Assembly (NCBI GenBank): GCA_001599295.1 | Contig: BCGN01000005.1 | Span: 1,240,001-1,304,000 of the forward strand | DNA from: Sporopachydermia quercuum | Taxonomy: Eukaryota; Ascomycota; Sporopachydermiomycetes; Sporopachydermiales; Sporopachydermiaceae | Length of the DNA: 64,000 bases | Direction: 5' to 3' | Part shown: positions 46,789 through 58,656 of the stretch, in pieces | Position numbering within the stretch: position 1 is the first letter of the stretch | Layout: every line of letters begins with the position of its first letter | Position numbers and translations under genes: made by a program | Notes under the pieces: model-generated | Databases searched by the model: none | What the model was told of the DNA's origin: nothing | Seen by the model: only the letters and a program-made list of their open reading frames with translations

Positions 46789-49209
46789 TCATTCTTCATT
46801 AGTTTGTATTCGAACACTTAGTCCACTTGACGATAAATCTGAATCACTTAATTCAAGTCTTTCATCCTTTTCCTTGTTTTTATCACCATTCTCCTTTTTG
46901 CTCTTCACAGTTCCACCTTGGCCTAGAAACGAATCTTTTAAACTTGTTGTAGTTCCAGTCGATTTACCATCATCACTTGACCAGTTGTCCAGAGTTGAAG
47001 TTGAAGTAGCAACTGATTGTCGTCTTGAGGAAGAATTCTGTTTATGAATAAATTGCTTTGGAGTATTACCACATCTATCTTTCCCATAATTGATTTTGAA
47101 ATTCTTATATGGATGGGATTCAGTTTCCTTGTCGTAAAAGTCTTTAATTTTGTCAACAGCTTTTATTGAGTTTTCGATGTTGGTGAAGTTGATGAAAGCA
47201 CACTGTTTTTCACTAAGGAAATTAATCTGTTCAATTTCTCCAAAGGTTGAGAAATCAGCAAAAAGTTTTTCTTTGGTGATAGGAAATCCCTGCCCATTTT
47301 GTTTTGAATTATCATTGTTTTCTCTTTGGCTACTACCACTATCATTTTTCTTGCTACTATCAACACCGATATAAACATTTCTAGATGCACCATTACTAAC
47401 AGCTAGCTGAATGGCATTGGATAAAGGTCCTGAATGCTTTCCCCAACCAATCTTGACCTTACGGCTATGGATGGAGAGACCAGAAACACTAGTCATCGCA
47501 AAAAATTGTGCTGATGCAATAGGATCGATGAACGTTATGAAACATATTTTCTTTTCCTTAATCAGCCTGATTGATTGAAGTAATCCACCTCTTACAACGT
47601 TACATATTTCTTCTACACTGCTATCTGGATGAAGATTCCCAAGATAAACACATCGATTGCCCAAATTATTGGCACCGCCGGCTTGTGTAGCAATTGCTGC
47701 AGCAGCAGCTGATTGTTGCAAAAGGGCATTCGAAATTACTGCAGCATCAACAGTGCCATTACCTTTCAAATTATTGAGCAATTCACTTCCATCACCAGAG
47801 CGGTTACCAGAGATACCTAAATATTGAGCAGCGTTATGTTGTTGTGTTCTGGTAATGAATGCACAATGATCTTTACCGTAGTAGACCTTCTTATCAGTAT
47901 ATTTCGGATCCTTTGGTAAAGAAAGTACAGCTTTGATTGCTGACAAAATGCTTAGAAAGTGAACAAACGCTATGGCATCCTTTTCCTTTCGAACAATCTT
48001 GATTATTTCAATTGACCCAAATGGTTCCAAGTCTTTCTTGATCTCTTCTTCAGTGATATCTAAGGGTAAATGACCTATATATACATTTCTGGAAGCAGAA
48101 TCTTTTGCAACTGCCTGAGCTACAACAGGAGGAACAGGGGATGAGGTGCTCCAGCCAATTTTGATATCATGATTATTGATGGTTAATCGTTTAAGAATGG
48201 CATCTGAGTGAAATAGATTAGCAGCTGCAGGGTCTAAGAAGGATATAAACGCACAGTTCTTTTCGCGATGTAAATTCACCGATTCAATTGTCCCCGAACG
48301 AACATGAGACAAAAGTTCTGCAGCCGTAATATCCGGTGGAACATTTCCCAAATAAACAGTCCTACTACCTTCTGATGCAGTTTTTATTCCATCAACTAAC
48401 GAAGTGATGGTGTTTCCAGGTTGATGATATATTGAGCTACCTTTCCCTGAAGAAGTATTAAGGCTGCTATGGCTTATACTTCTCTTGCCTGACATTTTTC
48501 CATTGATATTACTTCTCAGATTACTGCTATTATATCCTTCCATATTACTTACCTGACGCTTCTCTTTACGTTGTCCTCCATAGCTAGACAGTGAACTAAA
48601 TGAGTTTGAATTAGAAGAGGTATTTGATGAAGATTTTCCTTTGGCAGTGGCAGCTCCTACAATTTTTGATAATTGCTGAGGATTCGATAGTATAGAATAC
48701 TTTTCATAAATGTCATCGAGGGCTGGATGTGTATTTGGAACGGGCCCAGGAATGAATTGAGATGGCCATACTGGTTGTTGTTGTTGTGGCACCACTGGTG
48801 AGGCTAATATCACTGATGTAGGATCATAATACATAAGATATTGCTGGCTTTGTTCATCATACATTACAGGTGTCATTGGCGGTTGCTGAGGTGTTGTGGC
48901 TGATCCTTGTCCTGGGTAAGGTGAAAAATTTCCCATCTGGGAGAACGGAGTCTGAGGTGTACCTGAGAGATATGGTGATCCAAGAACAAGTTGTGATGGT
49001 AGAAATGATAGATAACTAGGCTGCCGGTGTGGTTGTTGTGGTTGATGATAAAGTTGTTGTACATGCTGCTCAGTTATATATTCTTCTTGCTCGTACCATG
49101 TTGTATCACTACTGCTACTACTACTTGAACTCACATTCGGGGCAATGTTACCATTACCATTACTATTATGCAGACCGTTTTGAGAACGACCCGATGATTT
49201 CTTTGCCAT
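46789..49209 (-). CDS. MRN1: RNA-binding protein Mrn1 (four RRMs)
   Basis: Cytoplasmic/nuclear mRNA-binding protein of the Mrn1 family, which binds mRNA of cell-wall and mitochondrial functions in S. cerevisiae. The 806-aa frame (S. cerevisiae 612) has a Gln/Pro/Ser-rich N-terminal 270 residues and four RRMs. RRM1 starts at about 281 (RTVYLGNVPPDITAAELLSH), RRM2 at 373 (RNVYIGHLPLDITEEE), RRM3 at 516 (RCVYLGNLHPDSSVEE) and RRM4 at 608 (RNVYIGVD, then FADFSTFGEIEQINFL). The linkers VKIGWGKHSGPLSNAIQLAV and INYGKDRCGN are diagnostic of the family. The upstream 100 bp carries a GAA microsatellite in the likely 5' UTR. Confidence 0.9.
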   Translation of the reverse strand: MAKKSSGRSQNGLHNSNGNGNIAPNVSSSSSSSSDTTWYEQEEYITEQHVQQLYHQPQQPHRQPSYLSFLPSQLVLGSPYLSGTPQTPFSQMGNFSPYPGQGSATTPQQPPMTPVMYDEQSQQYLMYYDPTSVILASPVVPQQQQPVWPSQFIPGPVPNTHPALDDIYEKYSILSNPQQLSKIVGAATAKGKSSSNTSSNSNSFSSLSSYGGQRKEKRQVSNMEGYNSSNLRSNINGKMSGKRSISHSSLNTSSGKGSSIYHQPGNTITSLVDGIKTASEGSRTVYLGNVPPDITAAELLSHVRSGTIESVNLHREKNCAFISFLDPAAANLFHSDAILKRLTINNHDIKIGWSTSSPVPPVVAQAVAKDSASRNVYIGHLPLDITEEEIKKDLEPFGSIEIIKIVRKEKDAIAFVHFLSILSAIKAVLSLPKDPKYTDKKVYYGKDHCAFITRTQQHNAAQYLGISGNRSGDGSELLNNLKGNGTVDAAVISNALLQQSAAAAAIATQAGGANNLGNRCVYLGNLHPDSSVEEICNVVRGGLLQSIRLIKEKKICFITFIDPIASAQFFAMTSVSGLSIHSRKVKIGWGKHSGPLSNAIQLAVSNGASRNVYIGVDSSKKNDSGSSQRENNDNSKQNGQGFPITKEKLFADFSTFGEIEQINFLSEKQCAFINFTNIENSIKAVDKIKDFYDKETESHPYKNFKINYGKDRCGNTPKQFIHKQNSSSRRQSVATSTSTLDNWSSDDGKSTGTTTSLKDSFLGQGGTVKSKKENGDKNKEKDERLELSDSDLSSSGLSVRIQTNEE

Positions 49210-49307
49210 CTGTGAATATGCAATACTACTAAAACAATCACAACCAACTAGCTGTTCACCTACTACTCAGCTAAACAGTTCTAACTTGCCTTTGCCTTGA
49301 CAATCGC

Positions 49308-49335
49308 CTCTTCTTCTTCTTCTTCTTCTTCTTCT
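49308..49335. repeat. TTC microsatellite (GAA on the MRN1 strand)
   Basis: About nine uninterrupted TTC/CTT units starting roughly 100 bp upstream of the MRN1 ATG, probably within its 5' UTR. Confidence 0.7.
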
Positions 49336-49640
49336 ATTTCGTGTTCTTCTTGTTCACTGTCTACAATTCCAGCTTGCAGTAAATTTCAACCAGTGGAATA
49401 AACAGAACAGAATCCTAATAGATACAACAAAAATGAATCAAACCAAGTTTGTTTGGAATCCTCCAGACCACAAATCCCTATTGATTGATTCTCTTCGATT
49501 ATTCCACAAACGCAATTAACACAATTGAAGGGTTTTGTATCATCAGTAATTATGACTTTTCAATGAAACACACCTAATTTCAGGTCTCATTCAATAACAG
49601 CAACCTCTGTTCCAGACTTTTGTTATATTTAAAGCGTGTA

Positions 49641-49690
49641 AATTCTCATACTTTTTACACTATTCTCATACTTTTTACACTATTCTCATA
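49641..49690. repeat. 20-bp tandem repeat, 2.5 copies
   Basis: TATTCTCATACTTTTTACAC is repeated at 49641-49660 (first base A) and 49661-49680, with a half copy at 49681-49690. Confidence 0.7.
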
Positions 49691-50747
49691 TGTATATATA
49701 ATAAATACAAAAAGACATATTTACTTCTAATTACATTCTTTCAAGCACACTGGATTTTCTAATATCCTATATCATTTCCGTCATTCCATCTCTGGAAAGT
49801 CAAAAAAAAAAGGAACAAAATAAAAAAACGACATGGGATGGTTTATGTTCTAGAAATTAGATTTACAAGAACAGCAAGCAAATTGAAGCTTGTTTATAAC
49901 CCTTCGAAGTGTCCGTCCGGAAACCCAATTTGTGCGTATTGCATTGTACTTTGGAAAGGGAAGATGAATGAGTGAAAACTTGATAGTTGATAGATTGAAG
50001 ATGAAAAGGTAATAGACTAAAATGTATAGTATATATATTGAATATTCTATAGGATATAGTAGATCATTTGACTGGTTTCAAGAGAAATCCAGAGGTATTA
50101 TGTCTCGTAGGTACTGTAAAATGGTTTTTGAACAGACCCTAGGGGTCTCCCTCTCAAAATGGGCATTTGTACAAAAGAATATACTACTACTTAATTGTCT
50201 ATCTTGGTATCATCATTCAATCAAATGATAGAAAGACGTAATTAATTCATCAGTAACACCTACATTATAATTGCTGTTTCCCTAGTGCAGATCACTGAAT
50301 CAATATATGGGTTTGTAATCTAAAAGTCTGTAGATTATAAGCACAACATAATAGTATTCTTCTGTTGAAATTAAGAAGCTCTAGGAGTACCGATTTTGTA
50401 AAGAGAATCCTTATTCCCATGGGAAATCAAGGCTTCTTCTACTAAAATTTCAGCAAACTAAGCCAGATAGTTGATTATTGGTGTAACAGAGTAAAAATAA
50501 ACTGGATTTTCAGGATGAGCAAGACTCATTTTACTAACCAATGATGAATCTGTTACGAGAGCCTACCTCACCGATCTCTTTCATGACTAAAGTTACATAA
50601 ATTCTCACCTGTTACATGTTGCGCTTATTGCTTCTGTATTCATCGATAAAAAAAAATATCGCTTAGGTCACCCATTATCCTGAATTTCACAAAGAACACA
50701 CTAAACGAATAGTGTCCCAATAATTCACGACATTCTGTTCCGGGTGA

Positions 50748-50764
50748 TTTTTTTTTTTTTTTTT
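50748..50764. repeat. Run of 17 T
   Basis: Homopolymer tract far upstream of MRN1, the longest in the window. Poly(dA:dT) tracts exclude nucleosomes in yeast promoters. Confidence 0.7.
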
Positions 50765-51944
50765 GACTTGTTTTCTTTCTCGATGTCGAGAGATGATCCA
50801 GAATCTGTTCTCCTCATCGCTAGGGAACGGCATATTTTATTATTTTCAGTCATTCTGGGTTCTACCTGCTTAGTTTTAATAACTTTTACAAAGAACGGGT
50901 AACCACTATAATTATATCTATATATCAGGCCTCAATTCATCTACTTAATATATCTTTATTTATCAACCAACGCCCTCTTGAAGGATAGCTATCAGGCCAT
51001 AAAACAACACATAAACACAAATTTCTCATTAATATGTAGTTAAAAAATGGCGATCGAACGGGCTTGAAGAAAAATTTGAACATGCTCTTATGGTTGTAAA
51101 TTCTTATCTCAAACACAAAGATTATTTGGTTGATGAAGGAACTTCATACAAATAAGGTTTTTGCAAGATGAGTATAAGTAGCATTAAGTTTCAAATAAAC
51201 CTTAGCTGTAACACTGCAATTATCATAGAAGCCTACTTTTCCGTGTCATTCTTGAAAATCATTTTGGATTGGATTAGACCATAAAAAAAGTCTAGGAAAG
51301 CTAAGCTATCAAAAAGTCTCTCTAAAAATTAATTAAAAATTACCAATAAATATCCTTCCCTTGGTAATTCATATCCTTCTGCAATTACTATTCAATTGCT
51401 CTTCGGCTCATCTCATTCTGTCTGACTCGTTACAACTTCCCTTTTAGGATCACAAGGAATGAAATTACAAACTATAGTATATTAACCTTAAATATTTACA
51501 GTTTCGAATGTCCTATCGAGGCAATCAAATCTATTGTTATGAAATGGTAGACGAAATAAGGTAAGAAAGATCAATTGCGAAGGATTTGAAATCGAGAAGC
51601 GTGCACGAGTAATATAATGCATCTTTTGGATTAACTCTCTGAAATGAAGGAGAGTAAGATGTATTGAAATAGAAGATGAGGTAAGACGGAAGCTGTGTAC
51701 GTTGTAACTTCGTCAGTATGATTATATTGTCCAACAATGAACCAAACAACATGATTATTAACGGGTTATTCACTGACAACTAAGTTGAACATAGAAACTG
51801 CTAAATGCAAGTGAAGGAAAACTAGCAGGATAAATTATGCTTTATTATGATTTAGGTAGACCAACTTAGATCTCAGTATACATTATCTATGTTACAAAAG
51901 CAAGCAAGTGCCCAAGTTCAGTAAGAGAACCGTCATCTTGTTTG

Positions 51945-53037
51945 CTAGTTCAGCATTGATTCATCCAAAGCAACGTTCTCTTCATTTTGACTGTAATCAG
52001 TTTCCTCATCTGTTGATCCAGGATCCGTTGTCTCTGCCTCTGATTCTTCACTATCATCTGTAGGAACTACTGATCTTTTACTGGTATTATTTCTTGAGAG
52101 TGCTGCTATGTCTTCTAAACGCAACTGTTTATCCGCTGTTTCTTCTTTAACTACAATATTGTCTGGCTTCTGCAAAGAGCCTATATTATCTTCTTCAGAT
52201 TTCGATTCAGGTTCCTCTTTCTTCACTTTATACTCACGCTGCGAAGGCTTATCATCTTCCTTCACAAAAGTCTCGGGTACTGAATAATCATCATCCATAG
52301 CACTATTCCGAACTGAGTCTGGAACTGATGGCTCCGCGTTGTAAAATGGAACATTTTGAGATAGTAATTCAGCAATCTTTTTTTTCTTCTCATTCAATAA
52401 TTCAGCAAACTTTCTCAGAAGCTCTTCTTCGGATTCTGCTTTCTTTTCAACAAATGATACCATTTGGTCTTTCATGTCCTCTAAGATTTTGTTCTTAACC
52501 TCCAGTTCTTTTTCTAGTTTTAAAGTAGCTTTATACCTTTCTTGAGATATTTGAGCGCTATCAACTAACCATTCAAATACATTTGGCTCCTCTTCTATCG
52601 GTGCCTCTTTCAACTTAATTGTTCCTAATCTCACTTTCAGTTGGTCATTGACATTTCGAACGATCCGAATGGAAGCAGATTCTTGGGTCCACGTAGCCTC
52701 CAGTCTCAACTTCTCCCATGAGATTTCTCTTCCCGGTTTCTCTTGTAAGACCAATAACCTGAAAATCGTTTCCCAGTTTTCTTCGTCTCTACCTTTCACT
52801 CCTAAATCTTTAATTGAAGTTATATCAACTGTATTCGTAAATGTTAGATCAAACTTTCTATTTCCAGTGAAAGTTTCCATAGATTTCAAAAATATACTTA
52901 CTTTCTGATTTAAATACCAATGGTTCGTCATCGTTACTGACTGCTGTGAAAACAATAGTCGGTGGTTGTTTTATAACGTGTACTACGAGTGAATTGTCAT
53001 TTGAAGTAGTTGACGGTATGTATAAGTTTATGCTCAT
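51945..53037 (-). CDS. LIF1: XRCC4/Lif1-like non-homologous end-joining factor, two exons
   Basis: Partner of DNA ligase IV (Dnl4) in non-homologous end joining. Exon 1 (53037-52902, MSINLYIPSTTSNDNSLVV) and exon 2 (52828-51945) are joined across a 73-nt intron with GTAAGT, GATCTAAC and ACAG, giving 339 aa (S. cerevisiae Lif1 421, human XRCC4 336). Joining yields VFKSE-I-DITSIKDLGVKG in frame. The N-terminal head ends in the XRCC4-like strand pattern (ASIRIVRNVNDQLKVRLGTI). Then comes an alpha-helical stalk of about 80 residues (YKATLKLEKELEVKNKILED and on), and an acidic Ser/Thr-rich tail that would bear the ligase- and Nej1/FHA-binding sites. No single residue proves ligase binding. SAS-6/XLF relatives share the fold, so Lif1 is probable rather than certain. 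Confidence 0.75.
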
Positions 53038-53734
53038 AATTAATGAAACTCAACTATTCGCAAGGCAAATATCCTGCCAAACCAAAAAGCAAATCTTATA
53101 GGTAATAAATAAAAAAAATGAAAGTATTTCATTGAAATGGCTTATTTGTTTTATGTTTGTATTGCTTTGATTCATTGTTCTGAATAAATGCTATTGTCTG
53201 TCATTCCTCTACGAAACGATATGGAGTTTAACGATTATGCAGGGTGTATGCAAGTTTTTATTTAAGTTGGTAAATATGGAGTTGGAGAAACCCTTACAAA
53301 ATGCAGAATGCACACAGAAATTGCGGAATAAATAGTAACTATAGTAACTATTGCATTTGCCAATTATTTCTTTGACTTTTATTCAAACATGTTGCATTAA
53401 AACTTCCATAATTGAAGACTCAAAACTGCTGTTCAATACTGTTAGAGGACGACTCTAACAACTCGTCTCTCCATGACGATTCTTCATTACATGCATAAAA
53501 CTGCAATAATAACATAAGTACACTATAACCTTAAAAAACTATGCATATAACATTACTAGAAAGAAATTTCGACAAACATATTGAAATTGAGCTCCATAAT
53601 AAAAATATTTTCCTTCACTTTTAATGAGCAAGACATGATAGAACATCTCCTGTAGTAGACGATTCATATACAAATATATCAATTGTACCTTAGGTATCAG
53701 AATACACCATAATCTGTACTATCAAGTAGACAAA
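53038..53734. other. Divergent promoter region between LIF1 and LSG1
   Basis: About 700 bp between divergent starts, AT-rich, without an ORF or RNA signature that I can support. Confidence 0.55.
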
Positions 53735-55807
53735 ATGGTACGTTAATTAGAACAAATATTTTTAGTTTTTTCTTAGAGAGTCTTACAAGTACTAACAGCC
53801 AGTTTAGCCACCAAAGTTTTCTGGTCCCAAAGGACCAAAACCTGTATACAACAAAAACAAACGAAAAGACACCAATTCTGCGGGTTTAGGTAGGGCTATT
53901 CGTAATAACAGATTGAGGGAAAACAAAGTAGAATACAGCGCTGATGGAGAACTAAGAGTAAGTATTAGAACACTATTACAGCTTGGAGAAGACACACCCG
54001 GTGGAGCTCTGTGTACTAACCACATTATATTTAGTATGTTACTGAGAAAGAGGAACCAAGCTGGGTTAAATTGCAGAGTATCACTCAAGAAGATACATTA
54101 AACGAGTTTCTTACTACTGCTGAACTTGCGGATAAGGATTTTACAACAGAAAGAAGTCAGCAAATCAAAATCATAAAGATTGGAGATAAGGAAGTCAATG
54201 GTGATAACGCAAGAAGTGTGGGAGACGCTTTACTTCTTACCAAAGAGGAAGAGAGAAGAATCAAACTTTTACAGCAACACAACAGAGATAGATTGACAGT
54301 TCCAAGAAGGCCAAATTGGGATGAAAATACTACCAAATATGAACTTGACCGTATGGAGAAGGAATCGTTTCTAGAATGGAGACGTCAGCTAGCACATTTG
54401 GTAGAATCTAGTAAAGGAGATTTGATTTTAACCCCATTTGAAAGAAATCTGGAAGTTTGGAGACAACTTTGGAGAGTTATTGACCGATCAGATCTAATTG
54501 TTCAAATTGTTGATGGTAGAAACCCCTTGTTTTTCAGATCAAATGATTTGGAAAAGTATGTCAAAGAAGTTGACAGTGGTCGTAAAAATAATTTGCTGCT
54601 TATCAATAAATCTGACTTGCTTTCAGACAAGCAGCGAACGATCTGGGCTGATTATTTTGACTCAGAAGGTATCAAGTATGCTTTCTTTTCTGCTGCAAAG
54701 GCAAAAAAGAGTTTGGAAGAGGAGGAAGAAATAGAGAAGGAAAGAACTGACCGCTTACCAGAAGGTGATGCCGACAGCAATAATACCAAAGAAGATGGGA
54801 ATGATAAACCTAATGTTGATGAAAGAATCCATATTCTGTCCATTGATGAACTGGAATCTCTTTTTCTGAAATCAGCACCTCCACCAGTTCCTAATCCTAA
54901 TGATCCAGAAGCAGTCCCAAAACATCAAATAGGACTTGTGGGTTATCCGAACGTGGGTAAGTCATCTACTATCAATGCACTCATTGGTTCTAAGAAAGTC
55001 AGTGTTTCTGCTACACCTGGTAAAACGAAGCATTTCCAAACTATTCATCTATCGGACAAGGTTGTGTTATGCGATTGTCCTGGTTTGGTATTTCCAAATT
55101 TTGCATACACAAATGCTGATTTGGTTTGTAATGGTGTTCTCCCAATCGATCAATTGCGAGAGTTCCAAGCCCCATCTACTTTAGTAGCTAGAAGGGTTCC
55201 AAAGTTTTATCTAGAAGCTATTTATGGTATTACTATCAGCGTGAAACCTATACAAGAAGGTGGTTCTGGCATTCCTACTGCTGAGGATCTTTTAGTTGCA
55301 TATGCCAAAGCCCGTGGGTTTATGAAGACAGGTTTTGGTAGTGCGGACGAAAGTAGAGCGGCTAGAGTTATTCTGAAGGATTATGTTAATGGAAAGCTGT
55401 TATTTTGTGAACCGCCTCCAATTGAGCCTTATAATGACAGTGATGAAGAGAAGCTCAAATTTAATGCTGAGTTATATACAATTGAACGTTTGTCAGGTTA
55501 CAGACAAGTGCAATTATCTGCTGCTGCTGCTGCTCAGGGTATTACTCTTGATAATATTAATCTTGCTGATGATTTAGCAAAGCTCACATTTTCAAGTCAT
55601 AAGTCCGGCGAGGAGAAACAATTCACTACTAACAAAAACTATGCCAAAGACATGACTGTTGGACAAGAGTTGGATCGGGATTTCTTTACTATGAACAATG
55701 TTCGTGGTCTACAGACAACACCATTTCATAAAGTAGCTAATGAAGTTAGCTCCAAGAAACATAATAAGAAAAATAAGAAAAAGTCTAAGGGTAAGGTGTA
55801 TGTATAG
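53735..55807 (+). CDS. LSG1: Large-subunit GTPase Lsg1, three exons with ATG-only first exon
   Basis: Cytoplasmic circularly permuted GTPase that releases the export adaptor Nmd3 from pre-60S subunits. Exon 1 is only the ATG (53735-53737), followed by GTACGT. Intron 1 (53738-53807) ends with TACTAACAGCCAGTTTAG. Exon 2 is 53808-53957 (PPKFSGPKGPKPV), intron 2 53958-54034 has GTAAGT and TACTAAC, and exon 3 is 54035-55807. The product is 641 aa; S. cerevisiae Lsg1 is 640 aa and also starts MPPK. G motifs come in permuted order: G4 NKSD at about 243, G1 GYPNVGKSS at about 354, G2 region TPGKTKHFQT, G3 DCPGL at about 398. The tail is basic (SSKKHNKKNKKKSKGK), as in the family. Without the ATG exon the protein would lack a start near its conserved N-terminus. 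Confidence 0.95.
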
Positions 55808-57518
55808 ATGTATAATGAATAAATTTTAAAAGGCTCACGATTGAAGCTTAGACAATTGTAATAGTTGTAGTCGTGTTAGGTATGGGATTGTTGGATAATA
55901 TTGTCCGACTGTTGGTCTCCTAACATCAGATGAGATCAGCTCAACTCCTTAGAACACCAATTTTTCATTTCTGGCAAAGGATAATATCTTTCAGGCTCTC
56001 AAGTTAAAGATAATCGTTCTATCAAACTAACCCAATCGACCATTGATATTCAATTGCGTTTATATTATGTTTGAAACACGCAGGCCATCTGCAAAGCACA
56101 ACCGAATAAGAGATAAATAATCCATGGTGTAGAGAGTTCCTTGGTAAAGATTCACAACAAAGAGATTACAAATTGAAAAAAGAAGATTCATTGACGAGGA
56201 GAAGCTGTCGGTAATACTTTTGGGTATTAATTACTTCTTCTGATCTTACTTCCACCTTTATCTGACTTCTACTTCTTCAATTCATCATACATAGCTATAC
56301 ATACTGGAGAAAGCTAGAACCTTACTATGTCATCATTTCCGCCATCATATCACAAGAATGCGTTCACCAACTGATATATTGTCAGATACTTGTTCTTTTG
56401 TTTACACGGAATCATTTTCTTGGAATAAACAATTAATATTCTGTTCCTTAATTATACTTATTTTGCGAATAAAAGCCTCAGTTCTGTTATCCCCTCTCAT
56501 ATTGACCGATCTCTGATGTAAATAAAAACCGGAAATGATATTCCTTTTCTTCCGGAAGATTGTAACTGGACATCCGAAATAGTTCCCACCACAACAACTG
56601 CCCTACAGGAACCGAAAGAAATTTTCATTCTCTTCTTCCTTTTTATACAATCGTCAGGAACACTTCCATTCTGCTCCTTCATTTTTTCTCTTTTCTCTTT
56701 TTTTCTTCAACAAGAGCCAATTGTATTGTGGAGTGTATAGAAAGGTGTTCTTTTTCTCTGATGTCTGTCATGTTTTGGTCACCAAGGTACTAGTTCTTAG
56801 TAAGTTGGCGATCAGTCATAATCAGTTCATCTCATGAAGAGGATTTACCTTGTTATTATATCTTATATATAGTTGGCTTAGAATAACTTCGGAGACCCTT
56901 TTTCGCTAACAGCAACCATTTTACTCTCAGGTTGTAGTTTGATAGTAGTGGGGCCGACATCGAACAACAAATCGGATTTGAAGAGCTTGTCATAAGGCGG
57001 ATTTATGGTTCATAGCACCTTTTTCATCCCTTTGCCTAGTATAGAACTAATGTATAGCTATCTGTATTCTACCAAGAACCAGCTTCAGTACATTCAAAAA
57101 TAATTTTTTTATATCAAATCCATCCAGTTAATTACTTCCGTAGTTGTACTTATTTCAATATTAAAATGTTTTAAAGGCTTCAATTCAATTCGCTCTCGAT
57201 CTAGTTGAACCATTCATCATATCCTCACTGTCAAGGTATTTATTTGCTGATTATGTAATAAAGAAATACTCCATGATCATCGATCTTTTTGCACCATCAG
57301 CTGGCCATTTTAGTATTTCCAACACAAACCATTGATGAGGTTGGTTTCATGATTCACTTTTTTTGGTTCTTCTTCATGTGTTTTTGTTATATTTTTTTGT
57401 ATCGTTAATAAATAAGCTTTTCCACCTCTTGCTTATCGGAGTATCGGATTCTTACTGGATATGCAGAAATTGGTACTTCTGTCGAAGGAATTAAACATCA
57501 ATACAAAAAGAAAATCCA
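55808..57518. other. 1.7 kb intergenic region LSG1 to USE1
   Basis: Tandem genes separated by AT-rich DNA. It contains a TCCGGA-centred palindrome cluster at 56529-56559 and T/C-rich stretches (56640-56710) that look promoter-like. No RNA gene or convincing ORF was found. Confidence 0.5.
56529..56559. promoter_or_regulatory. CCGGAA-N15-TTCCGG pair with 12-bp palindrome TCTTCCGGAAGA
   Basis: CCGGAA (56529-56534) and TTCCGG (56550-56555) are inverted, and the second is the core of a perfect 12-bp palindrome (56548-56559). It resembles the CGGAA-N13-TTCCG element upstream of AOS1. Likely a Zn2Cys6 or other dimeric-factor site, by inference. Confidence 0.35.
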
Positions 57519-58656
57519 ATGAATTTAGCTGACTCCATTATCAACCACTCACTGAAAGAGATCGAAGCTTCTGTAAATCGATTTAAGAAAGATGTCAATC
57601 CGAAGATTTCTGATCAACATGATATACTGATGACGGTTCCAAAGAGTAGGAAGATTGAAATACTAGAAGAATCATTGGAACCATATGATGTAAAGATCAT
57701 TTTTTCAGCCAATTTACAGTGCCAGTCATTATTAACCGTATGTACTTAGATGCCGCAACTGTTTCTAGTTTACTGCGGCCATTTGATTGCTATATCATTC
57801 AATTTTCCTTATTTATTTGCTATTTCATAGAGATAATTCGGGGCTAACATGGTCTTATAGGATGTGGAAAAGATTTGGGAGATACTATATTCAAAGGCAG
57901 AGTCAGCAGAACCTGGAATGAAAGAAGAAAGTATATCACCTGTTTATCAGACCTGGTTGAGAAAACTTACTATGGTATGTTGCAACGTTATAACTAGCTG
58001 ATGTTATCAGACAGCTTGACTTTTTATTGTTTATAGAAAATACGTGCTGTTATCCTGTACTATTCATCAGGTTATCACTTCGCGGTCTTATACATGACTA
58101 TTTCAATGGTATTTCTAATGTTTAAACTGAGTTTTAACGATAATAGGATATCAACACTTTACAATTCAAGTACAAACAAATTCTCACGTCATATCATCTT
58201 TTAAATCAAATCAAGCAAGAACCGGAGATTGTTGGGACAGAAGAATCTGTCAGAAATAAAGGTAAGCAAATGACGGAAAGTGAACTACGGGAAAGTCTGG
58301 GACTGAACAAACCGGCAAGCTCCTCATTGGACTCAACAACAACTGATGGCAAAGTACAAATCAATCAGTCAATCCAAGAGGAAATCACCAACGATTTATT
58401 GGATATGGCTGCAACTCTTAAACAATCTAGTATTATATTTCAACAAAAGCTTGAACAGGATAAAGATGTTGTAAAAGCAACAGAAGCAGCTTTGGACAAA
58501 AGTTTCGAAGGAATCAGTAAAATTGGAAGGAAACTATCAGAATATCAAAAGAATGGTAGAATTGGATTCTGGTTTTACCTATGGGCGATTGTATTCTTGG
58601 TGTTCTCAGTGATTGGATCGATGATGATAATCAAGCTTTTCCCTAAATGGGGATAA
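57519..58656 (+). CDS. USE1: ER SNARE Use1, three exons
   Basis: Q-SNARE of the ER that works with Ufe1, Sec20 and Sec22 in Golgi-to-ER retrograde fusion. Exons are 57519-57737, 57861-57974 and 58147-58656, giving 280 aa (S. cerevisiae 245). The SNARE-like helix covers about residues 185-240 (EEITNDLLDMAATLKQSS, then GISKIGRKLSEYQKN). A single C-terminal membrane anchor (FWFYLWAIVFLVFSVIGSM) is followed by a short lumenal tail (IIKLFPKWG). Human Use1 ends with a similar IMPK-type tail. Introns have GTATGT donors with GGCTAAC and TTTTAAC branch points. A 72-nt in-frame middle exon at 58037-58108 is possible, but it would add a hydrophobic segment in the cytosolic part and is not favoured. It is convergent with CAT8. 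Confidence 0.86.

Larger units (their letters stand above)
49210..51944. other. 2.7 kb gap: MRN1 upstream region and LIF1 3' flank
   Basis: No supportable gene. It contains a GAA/TTC microsatellite (49308-49335), a 20-bp tandem repeat (49641-49690) and a run of 17 T (50748-50764). Short ORFs at 50022-50228 and 51537-51779 show no coding character. A long 5' leader or promoter for MRN1 is the simplest reading; an RNA gene is possible but not identified. Confidence 0.5.

Noticed and set aside
50542-50690. C/D-box snoRNA-like TGATGA and CTGA pair
   Set aside because: About 140 bp apart with no terminal stem and no obvious guide sequence; both boxes are common by chance.
58037-58108. A 72-nt middle exon in USE1
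   Set aside because: It is in frame, but would add a hydrophobic segment to the cytosolic part and leave a 38-nt second intron, which is too short. One intron with a TTTTAAC branch is simpler.
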